Assembly: GCA_032717465.1 (NCBI GenBank)
Contig: CM064670.1
Location: forward strand, 14,104,431 to 14,168,430
Source of the DNA: Coenobita brevimanus
Lineage: Eukaryota > Arthropoda > Malacostraca > Decapoda > Coenobitidae
Direction: 5' to 3'
DNA: 64,000 nucleotides
In this document: positions 53,346 through 64,000 of the stretch, one piece after another
Layout of the letters: the number at the start of each line of letters is the position of its first letter
Numbering within the stretch: position 1 is the stretch's first letter
Made by a program: the position numbers and the translations under genes
Notes under the pieces: model-generated
Database searches by the model: none
Told to the model about the DNA's origin: nothing
What the model saw: the letters and a program-made list of their open reading frames with translations, nothing else

Positions 53346-53933
53346 TGATAATGACCTGAGCAGTACAGAGGAGAGGACAATTCTCTCCCGATGGCACTGT
53401 TGACCAGAGGTTGGGGCAGCACTGAAGGGTTCCACAGATATTGTAAAGAAACTCACTCACATCACTGGCTGTTGTGGCTATTGCTATATTAGCAGTGTAG
53501 TTATACCTCTTGAATCTGTGAACAATGACCACAAAGGTAACTCAATATTAAAACACACAGTATTGCAATTAATGCTGAAATACAGGAGGTTCTAGTTATA
53601 AGTCATAGAGGTGCTCTAAAATATCAATTTTTTCCCCATAAGTTGTTCTGTAAACTGGGGTTACCTGACAAATCAGCTTTGGAGGTAAGTGTTGAACTTC
53701 AATAGGCAATTTTTCAACAATTTATGGTGGACTTAAAAATCATCATCACCATCATCATCATCCGGACCTCCTTTCCCACCCAACGGCAGGGTGAGGAGTA
53801 GCAATGTCCAGATGGCCAAAGTTTGTCCAGTTCAATGGGCAATGCTTTCATTCACTCATCAATCAAGCCCTCGAAGTCCTGGCTCCATCTGATAGGCTAA
53901 AAACTTTCACCACGTTCTGCAGCTTCGCATATA

Positions 53934-54720
53934 CAGTCAATCCTCGTAAATCGCAGCAATTTGGGTCTGGACCACTGCCATGATTTATGAATTCCGTGAT
54001 TTATGAATAATAACTCTTATATGAAAAATTAATTTGGGTCTGGACTTTGGCCAACTCGCCCCACAGCACCCTACCTACACCCATCTAGGCACCATCAAAC
54101 ACAATCATACAAATTTAGGAATATTCAGTGCATGTAATAAGGGATCTCACCGTAATCCTATGACAAAATTGCTTAAGTGAATGGAGTGGGGTGGTGTTGG
54201 GAAGAACTTAGAACATCTCAGCACTTGTTCTTCCCAAACTCTTTCACCAGCTTTGAAAACTTCTCTCCCCTCTCAACACAACACATGAGCTCCAAACGTT
54301 GACTGTATGACAACTGCGGCAGCTTCTTGATGCCATACTGCTTAGAGCACTTCATTGAGGGGTCGGGAGGGGCCATGGCAGGTAGGAGGCGGGGGGAAGT
54401 TGCACAAAAAAGGCAGGTAACTCTCGTACTCCACGGTGACGGTCTGTAGTGTGCGGACTGGTGGGACAAGAACAACAACAACATGGCGGCATTAGTATGC
54501 ACATATGCCACCAGGGATGCGCGGTGATTGGTTGTTGGGTCACGATTTTCAGTTTGAATGCTGCGGTTTACGGTTCTCCTCTGAAAGGGCCCACTTGGGT
54601 GCCTAGATCAGCGATTTTCGTGACTTAACAGTGATTTAAGGTTGCCGGCAGTCTGACGGCCACCTAGCCGTGATTTACGAATCCGTGATTTATGAACACG
54701 CGATTTATGAGGATTAAGTG
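53934..54720 (-). mobile_element. Tigger-type element, 787 bp, internally deleted
   Basis: Inverted termini CAGTCAATCCTCGTAAATCGC and the inverse of CACTTAATCCTCATAAATCGC, with TA on both sides. Both ends contain repeated 'gatttatga' units. It retains only the N-terminal part of a transposase. Confidence 0.75.
54218..54376 (-). pseudogene. Tigger transposase N-terminus
   Basis: Residues from MAPPDPSMKCSKQ lead into LSYSQRLELMCCVERGEKFS and KLVKEFGKNKC, the first helix and turn of a CENP-B/pogo-type DNA-binding domain, then a stop. The rest of the transposase is deleted. Confidence 0.65.
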
Positions 54721-54789
54721 TACTTATCTGGTAGAGCCAATCCGAATGCTCTCACATTAAAAAAGAGTGCCAAATCCCTGGGCATGTGC

Positions 54790-55353
54790 TTCTCTGCACA
54801 AAATTCATCAAATCAGCTCGATCTCTTGTCAGTCCCTACTCACCAAGTACCATACCTCTTTTCCTCACACACTCATCCACCAAATCCCTCCACCTTCTTG
54901 GCCTACCTCACCTCTTTCCTCCTTTAAATTCACTCAGATATGCCTTTTCACCACTCTACTGCCATCCATTCAATCCACATAACCATACCATCTCAGTACA
55001 CTCTCTTTGATTCTGGTGTCCACAGACTTCCTCACTCTGCATCTTTCATGAATCACATTATTCCATATCCTATCCACTCTCTGGACTTCACATACATTCC
55101 TCAGCAGTCCCATCTCCACTGCTCTTACTCTTGACTTCTCATTTTCATGCCACACCATAGTCTCACATCCATCAGTATGTTAAGCTGGCACTAACACTCC
55201 TTCACGTAAGCCTCACACAGCTGCAACACTCAAGCTTCTGTTTCTTATCAAGGCTTTCATAGCACATGTGGAGGTGTAGGAGGACTACTGGGCCTTGGGA
55301 TGGGCCACTGCCCCCAAGAAATAGGCCTTGAGCCTTTGCCCAGAGTCGGACAC

Positions 55354-55389
<36 letters not shown>

Positions 55390-56030
55390 AATACTTTCCT
55401 TCCTTGTGTCACTCTACTTTCCACTTCTTTTGCACATTTTCCTCTCATTTCTATCACTGTATCCATGTATTTGAACTCTCTCACTAATTCCAGTCTCTCT
55501 CCAATCACTGTAACATCACACTGGGAGTCACCTTCTCTCTCAATAGCCATCACTTTACTCTTTTCTACATTTGCTCTCAAGGCATATTGCTCACAGACAT
55601 CTACAAGACTCTGCACTAGTCTACCAAGCTCTTGTCTGGTATTTGCAAGTAGCACTGCATCATCGGCATACAACAAATTTGAGATATTCCATCCATCACC
55701 GTTCATTACCAATGCCATCCCTCCCTCCATTACTTGTGTTTTAACATCTCTCATCACCACATCCATTTATATATACAGTATTGAACAACCACGGGGACAT
55801 CACATAACCTTGCCGCATGTCCACAATGATTGTGAACCATTCACTTAGATGCCCATTTACCTTTACATATGCCTCACTACCATTATAAAAACTCTTGATG
55901 ACACCTAGCAGCTTACCATCTACACCGTACATGTGCAGAATCTCCCACAATCTCTCTCTGTCTACTTTGTTGCATGCTTTTTCCAAACCCATAAATGCCT
56001 CAAAGACCTTATAGTCCTTCTCTCAAGCTT
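54790..56030 (-). pseudogene. LINE relic, RT C-terminal half, split by an A-tailed insert
   Basis: Minus-strand pieces in order: LEKACNKVDRERLWEILHMYG with the palm segment, VMSPWLFN, the catalytic YADD (LLYADDAVLL), ELGRLVQSLVDVCEQYALR, RVTQGRKVL, then, after an insertion, MKALIRNR and SRVRAVEMGLLRNVC. It is related to, but distinct from, the RTE-like family at 60700-63893. Truncated at 5', multiple frames. Confidence 0.8.
55262..55389 (+). mobile_element. A-tailed short insertion
   Basis: It interrupts the LINE protein between RKVL and MKALIRNR. It ends in about 32 A residues after 'gagtcggacacgt', with about 95 bases of body beginning 'catgtggaggtg'. It looks like a SINE or other retrotransposed RNA fragment. 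The body also occurs on no other place I noticed. Confidence 0.55.
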
Positions 56031-56636
56031 TCTTCACTAATACAACATAAAAAAGGAAACTTAAAATGAGAAATGGCTACTGTATACTCTACAATATACA
56101 CTCAAACCCCCCTATACAATCTACCATAATGCAATCATTCACTCACACAACTTAACATTTTAGCACCCTTTTATGGATATACAGTCTCCAGCTTTGCTTG
56201 TATAATCCCCTATGAAACACCATTTTTCATCATACAACTATCCCTATGTTCGATATATGATTGATCATTATCCATTTAGTTTTTCATGAAAGTAACTCGA
56301 CTAGTACCTTGTCTTGCTTGTTCAGTGTTTTTCATAACATCTAACAGACTAAGTGGAGATTTCTGTAGGGGTCTAAAGTGTTTCTCCACCACAACCCACA
56401 AAATACAGTACTGTACTAGGATTTTAAAAGAAGAGCTGAAGTTGAAATGAACATGGCAGTGCTTGTTGTAAGTCAAGCTGCGCTGTAAAATACTGAAACA
56501 TTTTTATACACCTGGAGCTGAAAATTGGGGGAAACTAGCAAATCAGTTTTACATGCAATAATGGGACTTTAAATTGCAGTATAAGGTACAGTGGACTTAA
56601 CAAAAAATAAATAAATAAACAAACAAATAAGCAACT
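56031..56636. other. Intergenic stretch with a dispersed repeat
   Basis: No gene. The block 'ctgaaaattgggggaaac...caaatcagtttta' (about 56517-56560) recurs in weaker form near 42264-42330 and 53640-53720. Confidence 0.35.
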
Positions 56637-57110
56637 GCACAAAACCTCAGAACAAAGCTATAAGAATAATTAATAACCCTGCAGTTACTAATGAACTAAC
56701 ATTCCTACAAGTACAAAGGAATGCTGCCTCACTTGCATTATTTTACAGTCACTTTTATGGCAATGCTCAAAGTTGCATCCACTGTGCTACCCCTCCACGC
56801 CTTCTCCCGTGCTACAAGGGCATCTGGTAGCATTCATGACTGGACTGTCACAATGCCATATTGCAGAACTTCAGCCTATCAAAATTCTTTTATTCTCTGA
56901 ACTGCTTTTCCTTGGAACTCGCTTTCCCCAAATAGTTGCCCCTCAAATTTCATCCTACAGCAGTTCAGGTCCAACTGTTACAGATTTTTTATGAATCGAG
57001 GGGACCTGTAATCTGGTGTATGGATTATTATTTTTATTTAACTTGTTTTTTCTCCCTCTGTTCATCTTCTCTAAAGAAAAAAAAATAAATAAATAAAAGT
57101 TATTAAATAA
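56637..57110 (+). pseudogene. Jockey/CR1-like LINE, 3' end copy
   Basis: The 3' terminal part of the element at 5101-6548, about 80% similar, from 'cagaacaaagct' to the shared 'taatctggtgtatggattatt' after the stop. It ends in (AAAT)n. It encodes only the last 120 or so residues, with frame damage. Confidence 0.75.
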
Positions 57111-57540
57111 AAGGATGACAAGAAGGATCTACTACAACTGTACAGGTTACAGACTGTATAATATGGCACTTAGGCATTTGGTCAGGCCAGTTCAATACAT
57201 CCCCCTCCCTAATCCTGCTCCAGCCTATCAACCTGGAATTCTGGTGCCTCCCCAAAATCACCCAAGCAATTTCTTTTTTTACCCTTTCAATCTGGTGCTC
57301 TTTTCTTTTTTGGTTTATTCTTGAAGTCTATTGACAATTTCATTCAGACTGGAAACACCTCCTGGCAATGAAGGGTAAATAAAGGCTATAATTAATTCTT
57401 TTAGTTTAAAAAGTCTTTCTTTTTGTGAATGAAACCTAGCAGTGAAGGGGTCAATAAATGCAGGTTATATACTGCATAAGGAGCTCCATGAAATAACATT
57501 GAACATACCAAAATTTAAACTGAGATAATTGTTTTGGAAG

Positions 57541-57790
57541 GCTCCAACATGCTTGCATGCGTCGGCCTTGGTCACCTAAAGGCAGCTCTCCACGTTGCTC
57601 AATCTCTGGCAGCTTTCCTATTAGTCTCTTGTCCCTGAGGTCACACTTAATGACCTCATTCAAGGTCTTTTTCGGTCTACCTCTTGCTACCCCACCCCTA
57701 ACATTAACACTTCTCACTTTCTGCACCCAGTTATCATCCCCCATCCTCTCCACATGCCCAAACCATAGTGGTGCAGAGATCCATCAGTTC
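57541..57790 (-). pseudogene. LINE C-terminus, inverted relative to the next
   Basis: Minus residues MERMGDDNWVQKVRSVNVRG, ARGRPKKTLNEVI and KCDLRDKRL form a LINE C-terminal segment. It is homologous to 58600-58860 on the plus strand, making an inverted pair about 0.8 kb apart. Confidence 0.7.
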
Positions 57791-57929
57791 AAAGGAGCAG
57801 TATGTTTCTCCCACTATTTATTTATTTATTTATTCTTACCAAGTTATGAAATAATGGAGCAAATAATAATGAATTTTAGATACAAGGTGCCTTCGGAGTT
57901 CCTCCAAAGAGCATCTCATATTATTTTAT

Positions 57930-58860
57930 GATGATGATATGGGGCACAAGGGCTTACGAGTAAATGCAGATAAAATAAAAGTGATGGTCTCTAGGGCTGG
58001 TGGCAGTTCTGTCAAAGATGAGGGATAGTGGCCATGTGTGATTTGCCACAAGGGCACAGGAAGTAAGTCCATCTTGTGCAGTGTCTGTGATAAGTGGGTG
58101 CATAAGAGATGTAGTGGTATTAGAGGTAGACTGCGAGATAATGCTGATTTCATATGTGCAGTGTGTCGGAGAAAGCAGGTGGAGATTATCAGGCGTGAAA
58201 GAATTGAACTTGCTGGTGAGTCTCTTGAGTGTAGTGAAGAGTTTTGTTATTTGGGAGACATGTTATGTGCTGAAGGTGGGGCTGGAGCTAGCTCTGTGGC
58301 CAGAGTGAGAAGTGGTTGGAAGAAGTTCAGGATGCTATTACCTCTTTTGACACTGACAGGGGTCTCCCATCATGCTAAGGGATCTTTGTATGCAGCATAT
58401 GTTACGAGTGTAATGCTGTATGGTAGTAAGACTTGGGCAATATAGGAAGAGGATATTCACAGGCTCAAACATACAGAAATGAAAATGATTAGGTGGAAGT
58501 GCAGTGCATCCCTGAATGTGAGGCCTCGGGGGGGCTAGGTTTATGAAAGAGCTGAGGGGTAGGACGGGATTGGAGTGTATTGGTGTTGTGATGAGGAGAG
58601 GTAGATTGAGGTGGTTTGGGCAAGTGGAGATGATGGGGGATGATACTTGGGTGCAGAAGGTGAGAAGCGTTAATACTGGGGGTAGGGTTGCGAAAGGTAG
58701 ACCGAAAAAGACCTCGGACAAGGTCACTGAGTGTGACCTCAGGGATAAGGGACTGAATAAGGAAGCTACCAGAGATCAAGCAGCATGGAAAGCCACCACT
58801 AGGTGACCAAGGCCGATGCATCCAAGCATGTTGGAGTCTTCAAAAATGAATGAATGAATG
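57930..58860 (+). pseudogene. LINE relic with a PHD-like zinc cluster
   Basis: The frame 58038-58445 begins CHKGTGSKSILCSVCDKWVH, then KRCSGIRGRL and ADFICAVCRRK, a C4HC-type cluster following the RT domain. It continues with CSEEFCYLGDMLCAEGG and YVTSVMLYGSKTWA. After stops, FGQVEMMGDDTWVQKVRS and GRPKKTSDKVTECDLRDKG end the ORF (58543-58806). The tail is (ATGA)n. The 5' end and catalytic RT box are missing, except a trace near 57960. Confidence 0.75.
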
Positions 58861-59655
58861 ATGATGCTTTGCGGAGGGACCTACTCCGCCTCCCCAAAAA
58901 CCCATCATTTAACCACCATTCTCTTAGTTTATCAATTATGGTTTGTTCAGTGCAACTCCATGGATAGCTTCATATTTAACCCGGGGGACTGGGAGGCACA
59001 GCTCAGGCTGGGTAGCATCACAATGGGAGCCACTGCACAAGCTGTGCTGGCCGTGCATCACTATTAACTACTCCATCCCAACGCAAACTTACCAAAGGCG
59101 TTACGCAGACAGAGAGAGAGAGAGAGATTTTCTTTTCACCACATGATGCCCTGGATGTTTATCTTCAAGTTTATAATAAACAAAAACAAAATTTTTGTTT
59201 TTTTAATTCATTTTTTCACTACTCCCCTATGTAAACTTATGCATGGCCTTATGCAAAGATGGAGATTCCCCCCCCCACCACCACCAAATGATGCCCTGGA
59301 TGTTTAATTTTTTTTTGCACACCATGGGGTGGGATTAAAAAAGGTAATTGAGCAATCTACAGGTTAAATCCCACAGTTCAAAAAGTCTGGTAATCTGAAT
59401 AATACTGTTTTGACCTAGAGAGAAAGAGAGAAAAAAGTGTCCTTGGGTTGAAGGAGTTACCATCAATTACAGCACTGGGGCAAGGGATATCTTTTACATT
59501 TTACTCTTGCTAGTACCTGATGATTTTAATCGCCTAGAAACAGACTATAAACTACAAAGGTTTGATATTGCATTTATAAACCCCGTCAATACAACTGGCC
59601 TTTCTTTAAGCTAAATTAAACTGTCCTGTAGTAAGAGGAATACGCTGACAGGAAT
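58861..59655. other. Intergenic stretch, no gene seen
   Basis: Short (GA)n at about 59110-59127. No supported gene or recognisable repeat otherwise. Confidence 0.4.
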
Positions 59656-59925
59656 ATTATCTACCTATCTACTGCCAGACGACTTCATCCTGTACAGAGG
59701 TGGCCCCAAACCAATGGCCTCCATGCCATCCTGTCCTCTGCCACTAGGCTAACTTCCCTCCAAGTCACATTCCCCTCTCTCATATAACTCTCCTCCTCAT
59801 TCCTCCATCTATTCTCAGTCTCCCATTTCTCACACTCCCTTCCACCTCTTTCACACACACATTCTCCAAGTCAGTCTTTCTTTCTCTATCTTCTCCACAA
59901 GGCCAAACCATCCCGAGTGTTAATC
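59656..59925 (-). mobile_element. RTE-like LINE 3' end, worn copy
   Basis: It begins, in plus reading, with 'tatctactgccagacgactt' and follows the 3' end of the RTE-like family for 0.27 kb with about 75% similarity. The protein sequence is no longer readable. Confidence 0.65.
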
Positions 59926-60114
59926 ACCTGATGTATTTTAGGCAGTAAGACACTGGTACTGTAACCATCATCAGCTTGTCCTTATTTTTTATCTAAGACA
60001 TTGTAAGAAATGCACTTAAACTGCCCAAGCCTTATCCTGCTAACTGCCACTGAGCTGGGCTATTCATGCAGGCATTTTCTCATCACACTCTTTAATATTT
60101 TGTTATCTGATAAG

Positions 60115-60615
60115 GCAGGTGGGGGCACTCACCATCCACTCACTTGATGGAGTGCTGCTTTGGGTGTTTGCCCTCTCCTCTCTTCCTTCCTTCTTCTGTC
60201 TTTATTTCCTTCATTCTTTCCTCTTCCTTCCACCTACAGGTGACTTTGCACTCCCTCTTCTGTCTTTCTTTCCTTCATTCTTTCCTCTTCCTTCTGCCTA
60301 TGGGTGACTCTACACTGAGTGACATGCCAAATGGTTTCCTGTACATCAGGAAACCATTTACTATGCTGGGTGGTAACTATATAACCAAATTTTGGCCCCT
60401 GGTGGTTTAGTGGGTAGTTAAGGCGCTCCAATCAGATTGAGCCGGTGTAAATTTATATCCAAGGAGCGGTTGGGGTTTATTGCTCACGTAATGCCACTCA
60501 GGGATGAGTGAGGTTCGTCACTCTCATCTTAAACGCCAGGATCAATGTGACTAGCCCCAGGCTCCTACTCTCCTCATGTGGCAACACAGGATTGGATGAT
60601 GGATGGATGGATAAG
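60115..60615 (+). repeat. Interspersed repeat R1, long copy
   Basis: Same structure as 52220-52700: 'gtgggggcactcaccatcca' start, pyrimidine-rich middle (with a local duplication of 'cttcattctttcctcttcctt'), A-box-like TGGTTTAGTGGGTAGTTAAGG, and a tail of (ggat)n. Confidence 0.6.
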
Positions 60616-60699
60616 CTTATATATTTCATCTAATCAATAAAGACTATGGATAGCGCTTATTAGGTACTGTTTATACAAGCAGAAATATCTAATGCATAT

Positions 60700-63600
60700 A
60701 CCCCCCTGGTGATAGGGGGGTTTCAAGAACACTCCCCCAGAATCCCTGCTTGTCGTATGTGGCAACTAGAAGGGTTGGTGGTGGGTTAGTGCCCCACCCC
60801 GTAAAAAGAATTAACTAAACAAGCGAATAAAGCGCCTCGGACCAGGACAGACCATACGTTGACGTCTAAGGAATGGACAAAGGACATTCTGAGGGTGGGG
60901 ATATGGAATGTGAGAGGAGTGAATGATGAAGTGAAAGAGAGAGAGAAATTGTTCAGATGCTTGAGGATGCAAGAGTGGATATATGTGGATTGACTGAAAC
61001 CAACTGGACAGGTGAAAGGGTGAGAGTATGGGAATACGGTTTAGGAATATGTGCAGGAGTTAATGAGAATGAGACGGCAGGAGAGGGAGTATGTCTGATG
61101 ATAAGCAAGAAGTGGAAGGAGAATATAAGAGAGTATGGAACAGTGGGTGCAAGGATTGTATGGGTGAAGATGAAAGTAGGTATACAAGTGTGCAATTGTG
61201 TGTGCATATGCGCCAACAGAGGACCAAGTGGCAAGAGTGAAAGATGAGTTTTGGGCGAGTGTAGAAGCATGTATGGACAAGTTTGAGAGGAGTGAGAGAG
61301 TGTTTTTGATTGGAGACATGAATGGCAAAGTTGGGAATGTATGAGTGGATGGACTGGTTGGTCAGTTGGGTGTGCCAGCTGAAGTAGATGGGAATGGTAG
61401 TGCTTTGTTGGATATCTGTGTTGGTAAGGGGTTAGCAACAGCTAACACCTACTTTCAGCATAAAATGATCCACAGGTATACATGGAGAGTTATGAGGAGG
61501 ATGGATGGTGAACTTGTTGAACGAAAGGCAATGATAGACTATGTGTGTGTGGATGAGCGAATGAGAAGACAAGTGTTGGATGCAAGAATGTGGAGAAGGT
61601 GGGGGAATGGAATTTCGGACCATCACTTAGTGATGGCCAAGATAAGGCTGCAAAGAAAATGGTTGAAGAGACAAAGGGGAAGACAGGAGGAAACAGCTCC
61701 TCTGAGAAGAGTGGAGAAGTTGCAAGATGATGAGAAAATGGCAGAGCATAAGAGCATAGTGGAAGAAAGATTGGGAAGGTATGAGTTAGAGTAGATGGAA
61801 GGGGTGGAAGACATATGTAAGATATTCAAGGAAGAGATAGGCGTGGCGTGTGAAGTGGTTTGTGGAGTGAGGAGGAGATGCAGGGGTGTGCAAGGGACAG
61901 CATGGTAGAATGATGAGCTGAAACGAGCTGTGGAACAAAAGAAGAAGGCATGTGAATAGCTAGTGAGTAGAGGTAGGGGAGAAGATGAGAGAGAGAAGAG
62001 AGAAGTATATGTGAGCACGAGAAGGGAGGTGAAGAGATGGAGAAGGAGAGTAAGAAGAAAGTGGATGAAGAGTTTGGGAGGAATCTGAGTGTGAAATGGA
62101 GGGAGAGTAAGAAACTGTTTTGGAAGGAGGTAAAGAAAGTAAGGCAGTGTGAAAGGGGAAATAGTAAGGCAGTGAAAGATAGGAATAATAGATGGTTGGT
62201 GGAGAAGAGAGAGAAATTGAGGAGATGGAAGGAGCACTTTGAGGATTTGTTGAATGTAGAGAGTGAGAGTAGTGCGAGTATAAGTGGTTGAGGAATGGCT
62301 GGGAGAAGAAGAGATGAGAGGAAGGAGGAAGAGATTAGTAGGGAGGAAGTAGTGGAAGCAATGAAGAAGATCAAGTTGGGAAAGGCCCCAAGAATTGATG
62401 AAGTGTGTGGTGAAATGCTGAGGTATGGGGGTGTGATTGTAGTGGAATGGATATAGAAGTTATGTAGATTGGCTTGGGAAGAGGGAAGGGTTCCGGAGGA
62501 CTGGAAATCAGGTATAATTGTTCCTTTATACAAAGGAAAAGGGGAGAGAGAAGTATGTGGTAACCATAGGGGTATTTGCCTTCTAAGTGTGACTAGAAAA
62601 ATATATGGAAGAATACTCATTGATAGGGTTAGGTATATGACAGAGGAGCTAGTTGGAGAAGAACAAGAGGGATTTAGGAAGGGAAAAGGGTGTGTAGATT
62701 AGATATTTATTCTAAGATGTTTAGTGGAGAAGTATCTAGAGAAGGGAAAGAAAGTGTATGCTGCCCTCATGGACTTGGAGAAAGCTTATGCCAGAATAGA
62801 TAGACAAGGTATGTGGAAGGTACTGAGAATATATGGAGTGGAGGGGAAATTGTTGAGTGCTGTGAAGAGTATGTACGAAGGAGCTAGGGCTACAGTGCAA
62901 ATGGATGGTGAGCTGAGTGAGTTCTTTGATCTCAATGTGGGACTGAAACAGGGGTGTGTGATGTCTCCATGGCCGTTTAATATATACATGGATGGCGCTG
63001 TAAAGGAGGTGCAGGGTAGGGCAGTGGATGTGGGGGTGGCTCTAATGAATGAGGGTGAGATTTGGAACATTCCGGTGTTGTTGTCTGCTGATGATACAGT
63101 ATTGTTGAGTGAAGATGGATGGGAGTTGCAAGGTTTGGTGAATCAATTTGGGACAGTGTGTAGGAAGAGGAATCTGAAAGTTAATGTACACAAGAGTAAA
63201 GTTATGGTATTTGAGAGGAATGAAGTCACAGAATGCAAAGTGAGGTTGGATGGTAAGGATATGGAGAATGTGAGTGCATTCAAGTACTTGGATAGTGTGA
63301 TGAGTAAGGATGGAACATTGGGGGATGAAGTGCTTGAAAGGGTACAGCAGGGAAGGAAGGTTGTTGGTTCACTGAAAGCAGTGATGAGAAACAGGGAGGT
63401 GAGTATGGAAGTTACGAAGTCACTGCATGATAGTATTGTGATCCCTACCTTGACATATGGAAGCGAGGCATGGACCTTGCAAGAGGGGAACAAGTCAAGA
63501 GTGAGAGCAGTGGAAATGAGTTACAAGGAGCATGTGGAGTGACATGGAGGGACAGGTTGACGAATGAAGAAGTCAAAGAACGTTGTGGGGTGGATGTGGT

Positions 63601-63893
63601 TGAGAAGATTAGGAGAAATACACTGAGGTGGTTTGGACATATGGAGAGAATGGAGAATGAATGACTGACTAAGAAGGTGTATGTAGGTGAGGTGGAGGGA
63701 GGGAGAGGGAGGGGAAGACCGAGGATGAGGTGGAGAGATGGAGTTGAGAAGTATATGAGGGAGGGGGGAGTAAGTTGGGGAAGGGTAGGCAAACGGTGGG
63801 TGATAGAGCGGCTTGGAGGCGTTTTGTCTGCAGCCACCCTTTGCGGGATTAGGGCGTCAGGCTATAGGTAGACAGATAGATTTACTGATTCTC
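60700..63893 (+). mobile_element. RTE-like LINE, nearly full length
   Basis: The 5' part ('taggggggtttcaagaacactccccc', then 'gtgccccaccccgtaaaaa') looks like an element leader. The coding region runs from about 60890 to 63850 and the 3' end is 'ggctataggtagacagatag'. It is the best copy of the family present in at least five places in this window. Confidence 0.75.
60893..63850 (+). pseudogene. Endonuclease-reverse transcriptase of the RTE-like LINE
   Basis: APE-type endonuclease: VGIWNVRGVNDE (start), CGLTETNWTG, IGDMNGKVG, AMIDYVCVD and SDHHLVMAKI, covering all catalytic blocks. After a basic linker (VKRWRRRVRRKW), the RT has PEDWKSGIIVPLYKGKG, EEQEGFRKGKGCVD, LMDLEKAYARIDRQGMWK and GLKQGCVMSPWPFNIYMDG. 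The catalytic box is SADD (63088-63099), where F is usual at the first position. C-terminus: LRWFGHMERMEN and GRGRPRMRWRDGVEKY. At least one frameshift (about 61200) and stops (61342-61344, 61792, 62290, 62454, 62701, 63541, 63662) inactivate it. RTE-like is inferred from the block pattern. Confidence 0.85.
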
Positions 63894-64000
63894 AAGTATC
63901 AGTAAAAGATATCTTATTCAGCATCAGTTTTCATGTCATTTCAATCGTTGTTAATGCATTTCCTATCTTGAATGTTCCTGTTCCATCCATATCTACTCAT

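Overview
This is a repeat-dominated piece of an arthropod nuclear genome, most likely a decapod crustacean such as a crab. That is an inference from spliced exons, abundant (CA)n, (GA)n and (TA)n arrays, and LINE families with (GATA)n tails. There are no prokaryote-like operons. Almost every long reading frame is a mobile-element relic. I find only one host gene: two minus-strand exons (51243-51423 and 40860-41476) joined by a phase-compatible 9.77-kb intron. They end in a SAM domain resembling the C-terminus of Sfmbt-type Polycomb-group proteins.

Layout. 1-7880 holds RTE-like and Jockey/CR1-like LINE relics, a hAT-like MITE, a Tigger MITE and a fold-back element carrying a LINE. 7888-22084 is a minus-strand Gypsy element (family A; LTR, deleted interior, LTR) with layered insertions: a Harbinger-like element (TTA duplication) and a family-B solo LTR (9511-15642) in its 3' LTR, a family-D solo LTR (9871-12857) inside B, and inverted-repeat elements inside D and B. 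22190-23038 is an L2/CR1-type LINE tail between CA repeats. 23173-24892 is a truncated family-C LTR. 24893-33920 is a plus-strand family-A Gypsy element with LTRs of about 1.87 kb and broken gag, protease, RT, RNase H and integrase frames ending in a long proline-rich tail. 33967-35611 is a minus-strand family-B LTR. 36089-37110 is a CACC-rich minisatellite. 37806-39418 is another RTE-like LINE. 41477-51242 is the intron of the SAM-domain gene, loaded with Tigger/pogo elements, including a 3.25-kb element with a dead transposase and two near-identical MITEs forming a 1.69-kb inverted repeat. 53934-64000 has a Tigger relic and several LINE relics, ending with an almost full-length RTE-like LINE (about 60700-63893).

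Most interesting observation: LTRs of families A, B and D begin with TAAAATG (mutated to ATA in one B copy), and that ATG opens a frame of roughly 350-400 codons covering most of the LTR. The frame recurs in eight LTR copies of four families. It keeps a similar N-terminus, a family-specific block of short tandem repeats, a shared motif of the form (L/F)-x-E-(Y/W)-W-R-G-P-V (families A, B, C), and a basic C-terminal segment with a Leu-Phe-x-Pro-Ser core. It looks like an undescribed LTR-encoded accessory protein, positioned like MMTV sag but with no visible sequence relation. Every copy here is damaged. The repeat block also places many copies of a short dyad, GGC-CTGTA-GCC, in the probable U3 region.
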